A stretch of 64,000 nt of DNA, taken from contig CM056743.1 of assembly GCA_029851415.1 (NCBI GenBank), positions 22,482,905 to 22,546,904 of the forward strand. The letters run 5' to 3'. The translations under genes and the position numbers were made by a program. This DNA comes from Eretmocerus hayati. Its lineage: Eukaryota; Arthropoda; Insecta; Hymenoptera; Aphelinidae. Shown here piece after piece: positions 21,077-34,704 of the stretch; positions within the stretch are counted from its first letter, which is position 1; the number at the start of each line of letters is the position of its first letter. The notes beneath the pieces are model-generated. The model did no database searches. It was not told the origin of the DNA and was given only the letters and a program-made list of their open reading frames with translations.

Positions 21077-21861
21077 TGTAACGAGCATACCCACCTCACC
21101 GTAAGGCATGCTCGTCACAGAGCCAGAATGCCAGTAGTCCCGAGCCCACCCACTAGGTGGCTACCAGTACTTAATCGAATCATAGATCGTTAGTAATGAT
21201 ACTAGCCAGGATCGCATCGATTCAGCAGTTCGCCGCAAGCAGCTCGATTGTTCGTATCGCTCGGCTCCGGGTCCTTCCAGAGTCAAGTCGAACCATGATC
21301 ACTGCCGGCACTCCCCGCCTCCCCAGGTCCCGCTAGGGTGGCGGGTATTCGTCTGACTATGGCATACCGGGTCCATCCAGTAGTCGTACCAGACAACCAC
21401 ACCGACGTATGTCGCATACCCAGGCCCGTCTAGGATGCGTCATACTCTAGGGTACCGTCTCCTTCCCACCCTGGGCACTCTCGGGGTGTGGGGGAAAAGT
21501 CCCGAAGTACATGCAGACACACACCGGCTAGCTTTCGCGTGTAACCCATTTACGTTGGGCCGCTTATGAGATAGACCGACCAGGAAACATATACACCGAC
21601 ACACCGGCTGCAAGAGCAGACGTATTTTTGTAACACAAATTCACACACGATGACAATCAGTCATAGAACCCTTTCATTTTGTCTGTTTCAGAGAGCAGTA
21701 ATCAGCTGTGCGAAATACCATTCATTCTTTTGAACATATTCATTTCTTTTGTTACATTCTCTTGAATATATTTATACATTTATTTGAAACTGCTTGTTAT
21801 CAATTGGACATGAACCCTAAATCTCCGACATTTCCTAATCCTAGTAAATCCCTCGGTTACA
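21077..21861 (+). repeat. Right LTR, 785 bp
   Basis: Same length and sequence as the left LTR by direct reading. It is followed by the GCCT duplication. Confidence 0.95.
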
Positions 21862-22085
21862 GCCTAGCCATCCTTGACTCGGCAATGTCCGTCTTCCAAA
21901 CTGATGCGCTGGTAGAAAATATCCCTGGCCCACGCCCATGGGGGCAAGCCAGGGAGAAGGTGAAGAACCGGGCACCCTCGGTACAAAAGTTAAATCCCGG
22001 TTTCAATCCTCGTCATTGTATTAAGGCTAGTCCGGAGTCCCCGCAAAACCGCAACCATACACGCACCGGCGTACTTTGAGGTTGC
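21862..22085. other. GC-rich segment hosting the LTR element, right side
   Basis: Continuation of the 18171-18753 segment after the duplicated GCCT. The GC-rich character ends near 22085. Confidence 0.45.
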
Positions 22086-25000
22086 AGCGGCATCCAATGA
22101 TTCTGAGAGCGATATTATTGTTTGTACGCTTTTATTGGTACTAAATGTGTTATTCAGATCCTAAGTCACCTGTGAAATCTTATAACACGATACCATGCAA
22201 AGTTTCATGGCATTTCATTCATTAGGAATCGATAAAAACTTGAACGCAATCTTTTGGTGGGTCCAGAGCGCGTCCTCGCCTATTCCGATTTATTCCTCAA
22301 TAACAAAACAGTTTTGGCCAATACCAGATAGTAGCCCACATATGGATTGGAATTTCCTGTCGAATGAGCCCTCCCACGCCCGAAAATTCTGAATCTAGCT
22401 CGCAAAAGACTTGAACTAGTGTGAGAATCGAGCAGTATAAGTTGCTCAGCGAGCCAAAGAACTACGATTCTCTGGAGATATAGAATGAATCCCCGGCTGT
22501 GGAACAACTCATTCGATGGGAAATATCATGGTGTTTCAGTTGCTATATCTCGTTTGGGTCGGAAATGTGAGGTTGAAATACTATGAGGCAAAAAAGTAGT
22601 TCATGATCTCCCATCGCACATGCAGTACGAACAAAGCGCCATCTATCGGGCAAAATATCCGGTACATAAAGCACTGCTTCACGCACGGCAGTTTTCGCTC
22701 ACTTTACGCCAAGTGGATCAAAAAACGTATTTCGACAATCGGGCGTGGAGTTTTTTGCCTCATTTATGATAGTTTTGACCCTTACCAAGGCTTGGATCGA
22801 AAACAATCACCCGGCGAAGCCAAACTAAGCTTCTCACGCTCGTATCAAAAACTACTATTCCACAACTTGTTCGTCATTCTCCATCGAATAATTCACCGTC
22901 CGATGTTTGGGTTCTTCTGAGTAACTTGTCATGATCCTCTCTGTAAAAGAATTATGCACACTACACATCTCACCTATCGAATTTTCTTCTTGAAAATGTT
23001 AACTTTTGCGATATTTCCAGAGTAAACACAAATTTTTTGGTAGAATCTGATAATAACGACAGAAGTCTGCGGTTTTTTTCGAACAAATGAACATTCTCAG
23101 TGTTGTACGAGAATCATTCGAAGAGAGAAAACATAAAAAGTGTAAAATTCTGCACAAGATAAGATCTGTAGCGGAGCGCAGAAAATTTTGATTGCTCCAT
23201 TTCGTGATTCAATTTTTCATATTATGTCCCAAATTAGAAAATCATTCTAATAACCTACAGGGAGCTGTGTCAGGATGGTAGACATGCGAATGATATCTGA
23301 ACTCCTCAGGCTGAAATTCCAACTTGTTATTTGAAAAATTTGACCATGAGGTTGGGAACGTGATATCTAACATCATAAAAATTCTTCGTCTGTAATTTAT
23401 AGAAATTCCCCAAGTAATATTAACCTCATCAACAAATGATTTCTAGTGAAACAGATCAACGTCTGTGCAGCCCAAACAAAACTAGCTATAAACTTTCAAA
23501 CCCAGCAATACTCTCATCAAACTTATACGAACCCAAAGTACATTCATCCACCGAGATTATATAACACCGGACGTTAACCCTTCCGGTTCGACCAGAATCA
23601 TAAGCTTCACAAGTATAACTCAAAAGTTTTCCAAAACCACCATGTAACGGTAATATTCTAGCTCACAGGAAGAAGGCGAGGGCCATATCGGTCTAAGCAA
23701 ACTTGGCCAATGGATATTCGATAGAAACTACCTCTGAGCCTATACATGCGTACTATGTATATATATATACATAGAGTAACTATAACGAGAGATTGTATAC
23801 GAGTAGTTTTAGAGTAGAGAGATAACACGAGGTCGGTCTGATGATGAGGAAAAGCAGCAAGAGGCGTGTTCTAGTAGTCTCGTAATCATTATCGCAAAAG
23901 CGAGCCAAGTTTCTCTACTAATATTACCAACCCACACTTCCTAACCTACCATCTGTATACATTGATGGCATCAAACTGTACCGTGAAAAGCTCAGTATAT
24001 ATATATATATATATATAGACACACTCACTATATCTCATATCCCTCTTTTCATCCTAATAGTGTGGTTGTATGAGTTTACATCACGGAAACCGCAATGCGG
24101 CCGATCGAATCTAACCTCAAAATCATCAGTCTTTTCTTGTTCTACAATTCTCAGCATTTATTTTATAACTTATATATATATATCCAAAATACACTACGCC
24201 AACTTCACATGTTGAGACTCCGAGTTTATGCGTCTTTACGAAACTCAAGCCGATTGCTGAATCTAGGGCTGCTTCGTCGATCTAGCTCTTTCTTTATTGG
24301 CAGTTTTGGAGTAAGGCTTAAAATATATATATATATATAGAAAGGAAGAAGAAGCAAACCCTGAGCCTTCAAATTCAAGAAGCTGAAGAGGTTAGTACCT
24401 GCTACGATTTAGTTTGGCTCTAGAGATTATATATATATATATATATATATTGTTGCAATAGGCAACGATGGCTTTGAGCTTTCCGAAGCGGAAGTAAACG
24501 TTGGTAAGAGGGGGGGGGGAGGGAGAAGGGGAGGTTGATCCGATGTGAGCGATCTTAGGGGCGTTGATGCGGATCAAGGGATGCGCTTTTATGGGGTCGC
24601 GGATTGAGGTAAAGCGAAGACGATCGATCGATGTGTGTTATATACATCAGTAATGTGGTGAAAATTTTTTTTTGCAAGAAGTTGAATTGATGAGTGAATT
24701 TCAATTCCGGTTGTGCTGTTTGGATGGTTTCTGATAAGTTCATTTTTTTTAGAGAGATTTTGATGGAATGATTAATATTATTAATGGGAAGACTTATAGT
24801 GATGTTTGGATTTCTGCATGATTATGTTATTAATCCTCAATTTAGGGAAAGATTGGACCTTGTTTACTTACGAATTGAGAATTTTTATTTTTTCTATCTT
24901 ACTCAGATTGAGGTGTACTCGCGTTTATTTTTTCTTGGTTCTTTCAAGTATAAATTATGATGTATGAGATGGTAAACTTGTGATCTGAGCCGTTGCAATG

Positions 25001-28000
25001 GTTAACTGATGACTTGACGATTTTAGGTAAGTCGAAAAAATTTGGGGGAACGAGATCTTGAATCTCATACTTATCACAAATTCGAAATGAATTGTACAAT
25101 AGTTTATCGGAGAAGTTTTTGTATCGCCACTGGATACAAGAATTTGAGCTAGATTAGTGAAGTTGAATGATTTCTAACCTTGACACCAGTGAAATGGCAT
25201 GAATTTCGCGATTTTTTTCTGAGAAAAGGGAAGGGATTTTCAAATCAAATGAGCCAAAATTCTTAAATGACTCATTATGATGAACTCAAAACGATTCAAC
25301 AAGTGTTTGCAAGGTTTTAAATGACCTAAAACAATTTACGATCATAGTTTTCCGGTAAGATGTTACACGTAGATGGAGTCACAAAAATGAGACCTCGGTG
25401 GTCGTAAAAATTGAAAATTCATGAAAAAAGACATATTGAAACCTTAATAGAGATTCATGGTACAAATGTAAATGATTTTCCTTTTCAGAAAACATCCTTG
25501 TGACGTAAAACTAGCAATATAATTACTCAGATAGTGGAATCCATCTCCATTATGAGTTGAGGACACTCCTCCAAAGGATGCATACCAATTTGAATCACTT
25601 TCAAAAGAATTATAAAAAAAGAGGAACCATCTTACACTATCCGATTTTGCAATAGAAACTGAGTAGGAATTATTGACTATGTCAAGTGACAAGAAACTCA
25701 TCACGAAAACGTATATGATTATCGTGATCACTAATTTCGTAAAGCGCGTTCATTTCTGTAGCAAATACATCTTCCACATCCATAAATTCAGGTCAATTCT
25801 ATATTCTATAATCTTCAACGTTACAGTATAATATAGGCAGTTAACGAGCCTCACCACACGAGAGTCGCGCCCTCGCGCGTCGATCAAGACAATCTCAATT
25901 TCCATTAATCAGCTTGAGCAGGATATCCATCTAAGGATCGAAAGCTCCCTTGGCGTATCAGAAATTCTCCTACAAAGCCACTTTAGGAAAGCTTACTATC
26001 TCACTCCCATCATCAACCAATACATCAACTCATACACATGTACATTTAACCCTCCCCCCCCCCCTCTCCTCTCACATCTCTCCAGTAGACGACGCAGAAC
26101 TTAGCGAAACACGAAAGATTAGTCTCTAAAGTAACATATATCGTTCCCTTGCCACACTGTTGAAAAGAATTTTTACTCACACCGAAGGGTAGAATTTATC
26201 CAACCACAGACATCTTTCGTATAAGACCAAGTCATTCGTCTTAAAAATCTCCAAATTTATCAAGCCAACCTAGGCCATTGCTCTTCTTTCACACATAACC
26301 TCTCAAGAATTTCTCTAGACTAGACTATACTACCAACCACATCACTACTACTACTACTACTACTACTACTACCAGTACTACTTAACCTCACTTATTCTCG
26401 TGTATGAACCTGAAAGATGCACTTTTGCCTGTGAGAAACGTAGAGTAAGAGTGAGAAGCTATATTTAACACCAACGTACCTATAATCGATCGATATGAGT
26501 ATAGTATAGATGAGGGTGTATGAGAGCCTCGAGACCCATTAAACGCGCATCGGTAAATTCGCGTTACCGTCGCGCTAATTAGAGCGTCAAGTGAGCGTAA
26601 GAGCTTCCATGTAGAGAAAGTGTACAATGAACTAACGCCGAAGGTGATGATATATATATGATAGGATATGGTATGATCGAGGTGAGTAATAGGAGGAAAT
26701 GGGAAGGGTAAGAAGGTGAAATTGGTTATAATCGATTTGCACTAAGAGTGTCAAAGTTTCCGTAGGAAGTAGTGAAGTGGAATTTCACTCGACAGATTTT
26801 GGACACATTCTATAACAATATTGGTGATTCTCTGAGATTGTACAACGTTCTGCGGTTAGGTGGGTTTGATCTAAACGTGTTTTTTGAAAATTGTTGAGTT
26901 TGGATTTCGATGGCTGATGGGATAGGATATTATTAATAGCAACTCATTGAGCAATACTGAAGTGCCAGATGATATCCAGATAGAATTGATTGTGATAGCA
27001 TTGATCGCAATAGTTTAAAGTTGGCAGGTCGGGTGATTTTACATTCAAGGTCATTTTCTCATGAATACATAACCTCAATATTATACTATACTTCAGTCGT
27101 GACAATACGTGTTATTCGGAATAATAAATGCGATCGTAATTTTTCTTGAAATTTTATCCTATACAGATAAGCAGAGCATTAAACACGTCACCCCATGACT
27201 GTCTTTTGATCCGATGAACTATAACCATAAAATCGTATGTGGATAATGAATTTTGAATACTACAGAGTCAATTCTATAATTGGAATCGAAATCGAAACAG
27301 TAACCGCGGGTTTTTCATCGCTTTTATTCTACTTCCACATCTCCCCACTCAACGCTCGGACCACCCATTTTTCACCCTACTCCGCGATTTTCGGTGTTTT
27401 TCCTAGAAAAATCTTGTACGGTGGCTTGTGTTGGTGACGAAACTTGTGTCCGTGTGAGCGATAAGGTAGGGTCTCTACCCTCTCTACGGTGAATCTGGGA
27501 TGGATTGGCTGTACACCGCGATTTCCCGTGGTCGCCCCGCCCCCTGCCAAACTTGTCAAAACCTGGTGCATCGTCGCAAGTAGTAAGAGGACACAAGGAA
27601 TGCATGCACATATGATATCATATGCTTTCCTATGCGCGCGGTGGCATCAGAAATGTTTCAAATCGTTTCGATCGCGGTCAGCGCGCCAAACTTTTTTCAC
27701 GGTCGGTTGTCACAATGCGCCTGCAATGCGTACACAAATTCGCGAATGCCCCATGCTCTACCTTTCTTTTTCTTGAACATTCCTAATACGTGCTGTATTA
27801 GAGAGACTATCTCGGAGACTAACTGTGTGATTTCAAACATAACTAAATTAGAAGCGATTCAAATCGAAGATGAAATAGGCACATTGTATTTTTGATCTAT
27901 TGGTTTTTTAACTCAATAATTTCAAAATATCAGTCAAAGCGATGTCTAAAACTAGTTTTTACCAATTTATTGATAATCAATACTGAGTCCAATATGACAA

Positions 28001-28086
28001 GATGCACGAGTCCCACATCATTAAGCATTAGGTGTGTAATGGTACTGGTTGTTATATGATGGAACCCTAAAGCCTCAATGTGGATT
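22086..28086. other. Intergenic or intronic, no gene recognised
   Basis: Contents: a possible MITE at about 22577-22766 (ATGAGGCAAAAAA with inverted TTTTTTGCCTCAT); several (TA)n runs (23757-23771, 23997-24017, 24321-24336, 24428-24450); G-run near 24511; C-run near 26049; (ACT)n at 26344-26371. The stretch 27290-27740 is richer in CpG than its surroundings but has no coding frame I trust. Confidence 0.45.
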
Positions 28087-28133
28087 AAAAGGTGCTAAAA
28101 GGGTTCACTAAGGGAACCCTTCCAGCACCTTTT
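28087..28133. repeat. 47-bp hairpin
   Basis: AAAAGGTGCTAAAAGGGTTC and GAACCCTTCCAGCACCTTTT pair with one mismatch across a loop of about 7 bases. It could be a tiny foldback remnant or a precursor-like hairpin. Confidence 0.8.
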
Positions 28134-28731
28134 GATTACGGTTTTTATGCTGAGAAAAATAACTGAGAATATACTCACTCAAAAAGGGTGTGCGTAAATT
28201 CGTGTAAAAAAAGCTAGACGCGAGTGTTGGGTGCTAAGCGAAAAATAAGGGACCGAAAATTCAAAACACGCAATTTGAGATTGAAAATGCAAGTAGCACA
28301 GCTATTTGCTGCTTGTCGGACTGTGGCTAACTGACGATTTTCAAACCGCGAAAGAGACTCGCAGGGATGAGCAGAACCGATTCTTAAATCATCAGATGAT
28401 CATCATGGCCGATAAAATTTGAACATGTCACTCGCATGACATCGAGGGGCAAATCGCGGATCATTGAGCCTTGCTCCTGCTGCGAATATTCTTTCGAATG
28501 TTTGCAAGCTCGTGAGACTCCAACAGTGTGTGCTACAGCAGCCGGAACAGAAAATGTAATCGTTGTGCGAGCACCTGCAATGTTACCGCAGAGTGTTTTG
28601 ATAGCATTGTATCAAGCCATAAGGCCATCCGAATTTCGAATAGATCTGGAGATGAGAGTATTCTAGTATTGCGTACATTTTTAACAATATCGAGCTCGAT
28701 ATCGAGACCATAGACATAAAAAGAGTAGACT

Positions 28732-28904
28732 GCGGGTCCCGTATACCGGCTGTGGTCATCGAGGAATAGAATTTTGCTTGAGAGTGAGAGAGACTGCATG
28801 CTCTAAGACACAGGCCCTTTAACACACAAACCCTATGTTGTGTCTCTCTCGCTCTCACGTAAAGTCCTATCGCTCGATGACCACAGCCGGTATACGGGAC
28901 CCGC
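28732..28904. repeat. Foldback element with perfect 31-bp ends
   Basis: GCGGGTCCCGTATACCGGCT at 28732 continues for 31 bases and is exactly inverted at 28874-28904. Inner parts (GAGTGAGAGAGAC and GTCTCTCTCGCTCTC) also pair. A short palindrome (CGATATCGAGCTCGATATCG-like) lies just outside at about 28688-28706. Confidence 0.85.
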
Positions 28905-31619
28905 TGTCTTTGTCTTCTATGAGTATGATCGAGATTGAGTTTGGAAAGCTGAGCACGAACCATGATTTTTAGAGACACTGACGATTATCAACGTATATTA
29001 TCACGATGAATTGTTGCATAACCTCAAAGTTTCAACTGAATTCGTGACCTGGACCTAGGCCCTCATTACTTCTGAAATAAATTTTTCAAGACGTGTTCAA
29101 AGAATACCAGTAGAAGATCGAGCAAACCAACAACTTTTGAAATAAATGAGCATTGGCACTCCTCTTCAGTAAAACATAACCCTAATTTACAAGCTCATCT
29201 AGAGAAATTTAATTTGCCTAGCAATTAATAGATCATGACAGCAAATGGCATGTCTGAAACTAATGTAGCGTAGGCAATTAAACCTAGCTTACTTACGTAT
29301 CAAAGGATTCGCAGATATATCAATACCCGAATCTCAGTTTTGCATACGCGAGCGAATAATTAACAGATTGGAGCATACGCGTACAGAGATTCTTGCTCTA
29401 ATATTGAAATACATATCGAACCGAAAGCATGAGACTTTCGTCTTTGACAGATACTCTCAAAGGGTTTGAAACTTGCTAAAATATTGCTGACTGATAACTT
29501 CAACCTTTGATTTTACTCCACGTCTATGGGGAATTGCTATTTCGTATTCCAATCACTCCGAATATTCCTGGTAGTGAGTTCAAATTACTGCAATCATTTT
29601 GTGCGAGTGTGCTTTCATGTTACTGAAATTGCGGCTACCAAATACTCAACGATCGCGTTATCGAGTTCCAAGGTTGGTTCGAACATAGCATATTCTACAC
29701 TTAAATTTCAAAATACTCCGTCTTTCTGATTCACTCTTTGACTATTAGAGTTATCTTGCTGAATATAAGTAATACATTTCATACGACTCAAATTAGAACA
29801 TTTTAATTCATATGAGACATCTCCATCAGAATTTTACTTTGTTAAATTCTCATTCATAAGATTCTCATCCAATTTCCTGTGCCTGAAATAACTTAGTCAC
29901 CGTATCACAATCGATTCAAACTTGAGTTGAAAATCACTTGAAGGATGCGATATTCCCAATCTACATATCCTTGTATTGACTCGTAGCATTGCAAAAGGAA
30001 AATCTTTTCAGAATTTCATCCAACTTAGGATACTCAGAAGTAGTACACACGTAGCTTTAGTCAGACCATGTATGATTTATTCGAATCGTCATATGCCATC
30101 ATGAGAAATTCCACAACCTACCGAGTCACAACTTTCAGTATTTCATTTTCAAATCTTTCCCGTAGAACGATTCCATGAAAAATCAGAATTCCAGATTTTT
30201 TCCGGAATCTTTCGAGTTCTACGATGAACACTGAAATACATCATTCGTGCTGACTCAAACTGCTCAGCAATAAAAAATCTTGTCCACCTCTTTTACCACT
30301 GTGCATGATCTATAGTGCCAAATTCACTGAGCAAATGTAGCTACCCAAGAATGAATTCCACGAGTGGATCTATTCGAAAGTCCAATTCACTCATATCACT
30401 ACTGCAGCAAACTCAGCAATGCGCAAGAGATGTAGAATTAGTACATAGTCTTTCAGAAGAAGTAAAAAAAAAAAAAAAAACAAAAATCAAAGGAAAGGGT
30501 ACGATTCCGCACTCCAACTATTTCTTCACCCACACTATTACACGCAATATGAATGAGTGTTTGAATCACGCGATCGTGCAAACTTAGAATCGCGCATGCT
30601 GCACTTTTACTCGGTTTAGCAGCCTCGTATGCTCAATGTGCACGCGAGCTGAACAAGCAATTGCCCTTACAACAGCAGTACTTGTATTCGCCGCGCAATT
30701 AAGCTTACTCTACTGTAATAACCCTGGAGTAAAAAAAACATTGAGGTTGGTAAGATACTGGCCACTTGGAATTTTCCATCGTTCAATAAATACATTTCCC
30801 GCAAAATGTACGCGTGCTTGCACACAAAAATTTTACACATCCAAACCTCAATTTTTCATTTATATGCACAAATTTCTATAAAAAAATTAATGATATTGTC
30901 GAGAGTAACGTAGCGTTAATCAATGACTCAAACTCAACGTTTTTTTTTTATTCGCGAATCGAGCACTTGGAACTGTCAAGCTATGAATATTTACGTGCGA
31001 GAAAAGGAAAGAGTAGGGAAAAAAGCCGGAATTCTTTCGAGTGCGACCTAAATTTTATGACTCGTATCTTGCCGCAGCCTGCGGAATTCCTGAATGCGCT
31101 ATCGGTGGTGGTGGTGGTGGCGGAACCACGCCACGAGATTGATGATACGAGCGTGGTATATCTACTTTAGAGCTGCTGTGCTACCTCAGCATCAGTCAGC
31201 TTTGCTACGCAGTTGAGGTATTGAGACTCGACTGCGAAAAGCTCTGTAAGATAAGGAGGATATATCTATTTCCGTAAAGCATCAAAGTTGAAAGTGGAGA
31301 ATTTCAAATTGGTGTGGTTGTGTGTAATCAGATGTATCGATAAGAATGACGATTCGATTTCGTAACTGGTGAAGATTGGAACGCAAAGAGCTTAAGAATT
31401 TAATATTATTCATGGTGAAAATCCTTGTGAATAAGTCCAAGAATCATTGGATCACTTCATTTCTGTTGCCCTGGTTTGTCGAATCCCGATAATATGGTAT
31501 CTTGATTCTGAAAAATATTTTCAATAAATCGACTCGAGAAGATGCAGCAACATGGTGAGAATCGTTCAATTTCGAGATTACCGTGCTATAGCCAAAAATT
31601 TCTAATAACTTAACGCCAA
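28905..31619. other. Intergenic or intronic, no gene recognised
   Basis: AT-rich, with an A-run near 30466-30480 and a (GGT)n run near 31104-31121. Open frames here are short and lack motifs. Confidence 0.45.
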
Positions 31620-32540
31620 ACCAAAATCTTTCTGCCCGAAATTTTCTGCGTATCGGGTTGCCTACGTGGAAGGGTTGAAGTATGATGGGTAACGGTATGG
31701 GTCACGGATAAGTCGATTAGTCAATGGGTTGGTAAATGGTTGGGTGGGTAACCGGGTGAAAGGGTGTATTGATGGATGGTCTGGTCCTAGTTGGATTTAG
31801 TGAGGTGTAGTAGGGTCTAGTTCAATACTAGTACACTTTTCGTTCATTACTAGTGTCGCTAGGACTGCTAAGACTAGACTAGTACCAGTGGGACCGCTAG
31901 GACTGCACTAGTGCCGTACTAGCACCGTACGAGGATTACCGTACTATTGCAGTACTAGATCTGCCGCACTAGCAAGGTCCAAGTACGGTCTAATTCGGTC
32001 TGTCTCCGTGAGGTTTGGAATAGTCCGGTCTAAATCAGTTTAATTCGGTCTATTTTAGTCTGTTTCAGTCGAGTTAGGTGTCTAGTTTGCCTAATTGAGT
32101 CTAATTCGATCTAGTTCGGTATCTTTCGGCCTTATTTGTTCTAGTTTGGTCTGATTCCGTCTAATACGGTCTAGTTCATTCTAGTTTGGTCTAATTTGGG
32201 CTAATTTGTTCTTGTTCGGTCTAGTATGGTCTAATTCAATCTAGTTTGGTTTAGTTAGGTTTAATTTTGTCTAGTTCCATCTAGTTCGGTCTAACTCAGT
32301 CTAGCTTGATCTAGTTTGGTATATTCTTGTATGGTCAGGCTAACATTTATTACGTGGCGGTGTGTATTATGGATGGGAGTGACTAATCAATCCGCTGATT
32401 GACAATATACCGTGTTTCCGAACTTCGTAAGTTACCTATTCTCCATACCATAAATCGATCATCACCCACCATCTTATAAGAATTATTTCTGCATTTCACA
32501 AGCCAATCGAGCGATAGCGGGAGAGGCAATAACGCTAGCT
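31620..32540 (+). repeat. Composite repeat copy B with 10-bp minisatellite
   Basis: In order: a 5' block with GGTTGCCTACGTGGAAG (about 31658-31674), a GGGT-rich block, CTAGTACCGC-type sequence (31850-31930), a GGTCTA(A/G)TTC array (about 31960-32335), a block with TTACGTGGCGGTGTG and CTGATTGACAAT (32350-32410), and the terminal GCGATAGCGGGAGAGGCAAT (about 32511-32530) with AACGCTAG. Copies A and C share the order and orientation. No coding. Confidence 0.7.
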
Positions 32541-32730
32541 GGTCAACGAAATAGCTATTCGTATTTCAAAACTGTATAGTTTGGCCTAACGATATACTAT
32601 AAAAAATTTCTCTGGAACCAAAATAACGCTATTTTAGACTGTAAAGTACTGATTTCCGAATAGAACTTCAACTCTGCCTAATTTAGGTCGATTTATTCTC
32701 AATGCTCATTTTTTGGTGACATCTATTACC

Positions 32731-33542
32731 GTAAACCGGGTTGAACGTGGCCACTTGTCCGGAAAGAGATTGTAACAGTCGTAACTCCGATGCTATACCA
32801 CCTAGAAAGACGTGCGAAAGCGCATTTTAGAGCTTAGAATCTCTCCCTTCAGAATATGCAAGCTTCTTTGTGATGAGACAGGTTCCATTTACCCCTCTTC
32901 CCATTGGAATGAAATGAAAATTGTCTAGTAAAAATTTCATGTTGCAAAAATTTACCTGAACAACCCAGTAGATCCATTTCTATCTCTTCCCATTGGTTTT
33001 CTCTTAGTAGGTAATGACGTCCTCTACATTTCGCGCTATTGCCGATTGAATTTGGATGCGACAGTTATTTAGAACGACCACTTGAACGAGAACTTGTGAT
33101 TTCTCGGCTGCCCCGGGGTGAATGTGGCCACTTTGTTTTTTACAACTCTCGAGAAACCAAATGAGTGGAATAGAATTCCAAAATCAGCATTTTGGAGATG
33201 ACGACAAGACGCGTCGAATGAGTACAGATACATATAGGTTTGGTCGAAAAATTGCAATGAAACTCAACTAGGAGCGTCAAAGTGTCCAAAATCTACCCAG
33301 ACGCCACTCGAGACCCAACCGTGCTTGAGACGCCAAGGTAGTTTATAAATTCCAAATTGGCCGCTTGACTCGGGTTTTTGAGCCATCGAGATGAATCCAA
33401 CGGTATTCTCTTCGTATTAGATGAGCTAAGAGATGTGTTATCTTGGTTTTGTTTCAAACACGAGGCGTCGGGGTATAGGGATTCGCTCAGACCATTATAA
33501 TCGCGGTGCTCAACGAGGGTGGCCACATTCACCCTGGTTTAC
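32731..33542. repeat. TIR element, ends GTAAACC...GGTTTAC, ~30-bp TIR
   Basis: GTAAACCGGGTTGAACGTGG at 32731 returns inverted at 33515-33542 (GGTGGCCACATTCACCCTGG then TTTAC). A third, internal copy of the GGTGAATGTGGCCAC motif is at about 33117-33131. The body of about 750 bases has no convincing coding frame. Confidence 0.65.
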
Positions 33543-34704
33543 AGTATCTCTTACACTAGGAATTCAAATTGAAATATTCAGGTTATGTGGCGTGACAGCG
33601 CCATAGCAGGTTCTCCTTTCCTAACTGAATCTTCGATGAAAGAAATCGGAAAATCCAAGTACTTCATATTCAACCCAACTCACTCAGCTATACAATTCTT
33701 CCCTATCTATGTCAAGTAGGATTATGAGATAATTGACTTCCAACGACAAGGGATTTTATTCAGACTCCCTTAAACCGACACGTCACTCTTGATGAAAGTG
33801 AGACACTTTATTCAGTAAAACATCACACGATGCATCACGAGATTCGAAATAATGGAGGAAGCGACGAACGTTCACTTGGCTATTTTGCACACAAAGATAC
33901 GATCGCATAAATCAACCGTATCATGACAATGTTTTCTCTTCGGTGAGGTATATCCATTAGCTTTCACATTTTGTTGACGGCTTAGCTTTTGACTTAACGT
34001 TGACAGTTGTAACGTATGAGAATAACGATATGATCACGATTTGTATCTCTAGAAACTTCCATTAGCCTTACTTTTTTTCAAAGCAAGTGGGATGAAAAAA
34101 ATTGCTTCAATTAGCCGACAGTCACCTTTTTTTCTCAGCTCTACATTTAGATGTGCTTGTGAAATGGCTGAGGATGGTGATGACTTTTTTTGCTTTAAGC
34201 TGCGAGCGTAAAATCGATTTGCACCGTGTAGGCTGTAACTGGGTTAGTTCGTCCAAAAAACTTTGATAGAGCGCTTTCATTTTGAAAATGTAAATTTGCG
34301 CTGAAGCTCTTACACCGAGTGGTATAGAATTTCCATGTAATATCGTACATTAAGGGTAATGTTCCATTATGCATTATAATTGAAAAAAATTCTTTCTATC
34401 GCCGAATGAACTTACCTCTCTTGTAGACATGGGAAATCATATGACAAATTATCCGATGAGATGGGTAAAATAATAATTTCTCTAATGAGAGAATCTGCAG
34501 AATAGCTATTTTCACGTTCATTCGTGTGTAATATTTTATTGTAACACCCATTAATAGGCCAATATATAAGTTGCTAAATTATCCGCCAAGATTTGTCCAT
34601 AATGGAGCTCGTTCAATCCATCAATCTATCTACTTGATTATATCGACAAGTAAAAACATACATGGAATAAACCATCCAATTGAAAAAATTCTGTACATTA
34701 GGCG
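33543..34704. other. Intergenic, nothing recognised
   Basis: AT-rich sequence without coding frames or repeats that I can identify. Confidence 0.45.

Larger units (their letters stand above)
18754..21861 (+). mobile_element. Complete non-autonomous LTR retrotransposon (gag-like ORF only)
   Basis: The element is 3108 bp with two 785-bp LTRs (18754-19538, 21077-21861), each starting TGTAACG and ending GTTACA. They appear identical base for base. A 4-bp duplication GCCT flanks it (18750-18753, 21862-21865). A primer-binding site directly follows the left LTR and a polypurine tract directly precedes the right LTR. The 1538-bp interior has one gag-like ORF and no protease, RT, RNase H or integrase. 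The duplication length and tRNA-Lys-type primer site suggest Ty3/gypsy affinity, an inference. Identical LTRs mean recent insertion, so enzymes must have come from an autonomous relative elsewhere. Confidence 0.93.

Noticed and set aside
18262..22015. Two tRNA B-box-like TTCAATCC motifs
   Set aside because: No A-box at the right distance and no cloverleaf, so neither a tRNA nor a SINE can be supported.
22577..22920. Open frame of 105 codons and possible mariner remnant
   Set aside because: Only a ~13-bp inverted match at the edges and no transposase motifs; mentioned only as a possible MITE.
27290..27740. CpG-richer block with overlapping frames on both strands
   Set aside because: Neither strand shows a coherent domain. 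It may be regulatory, but nothing in the sequence proves it.
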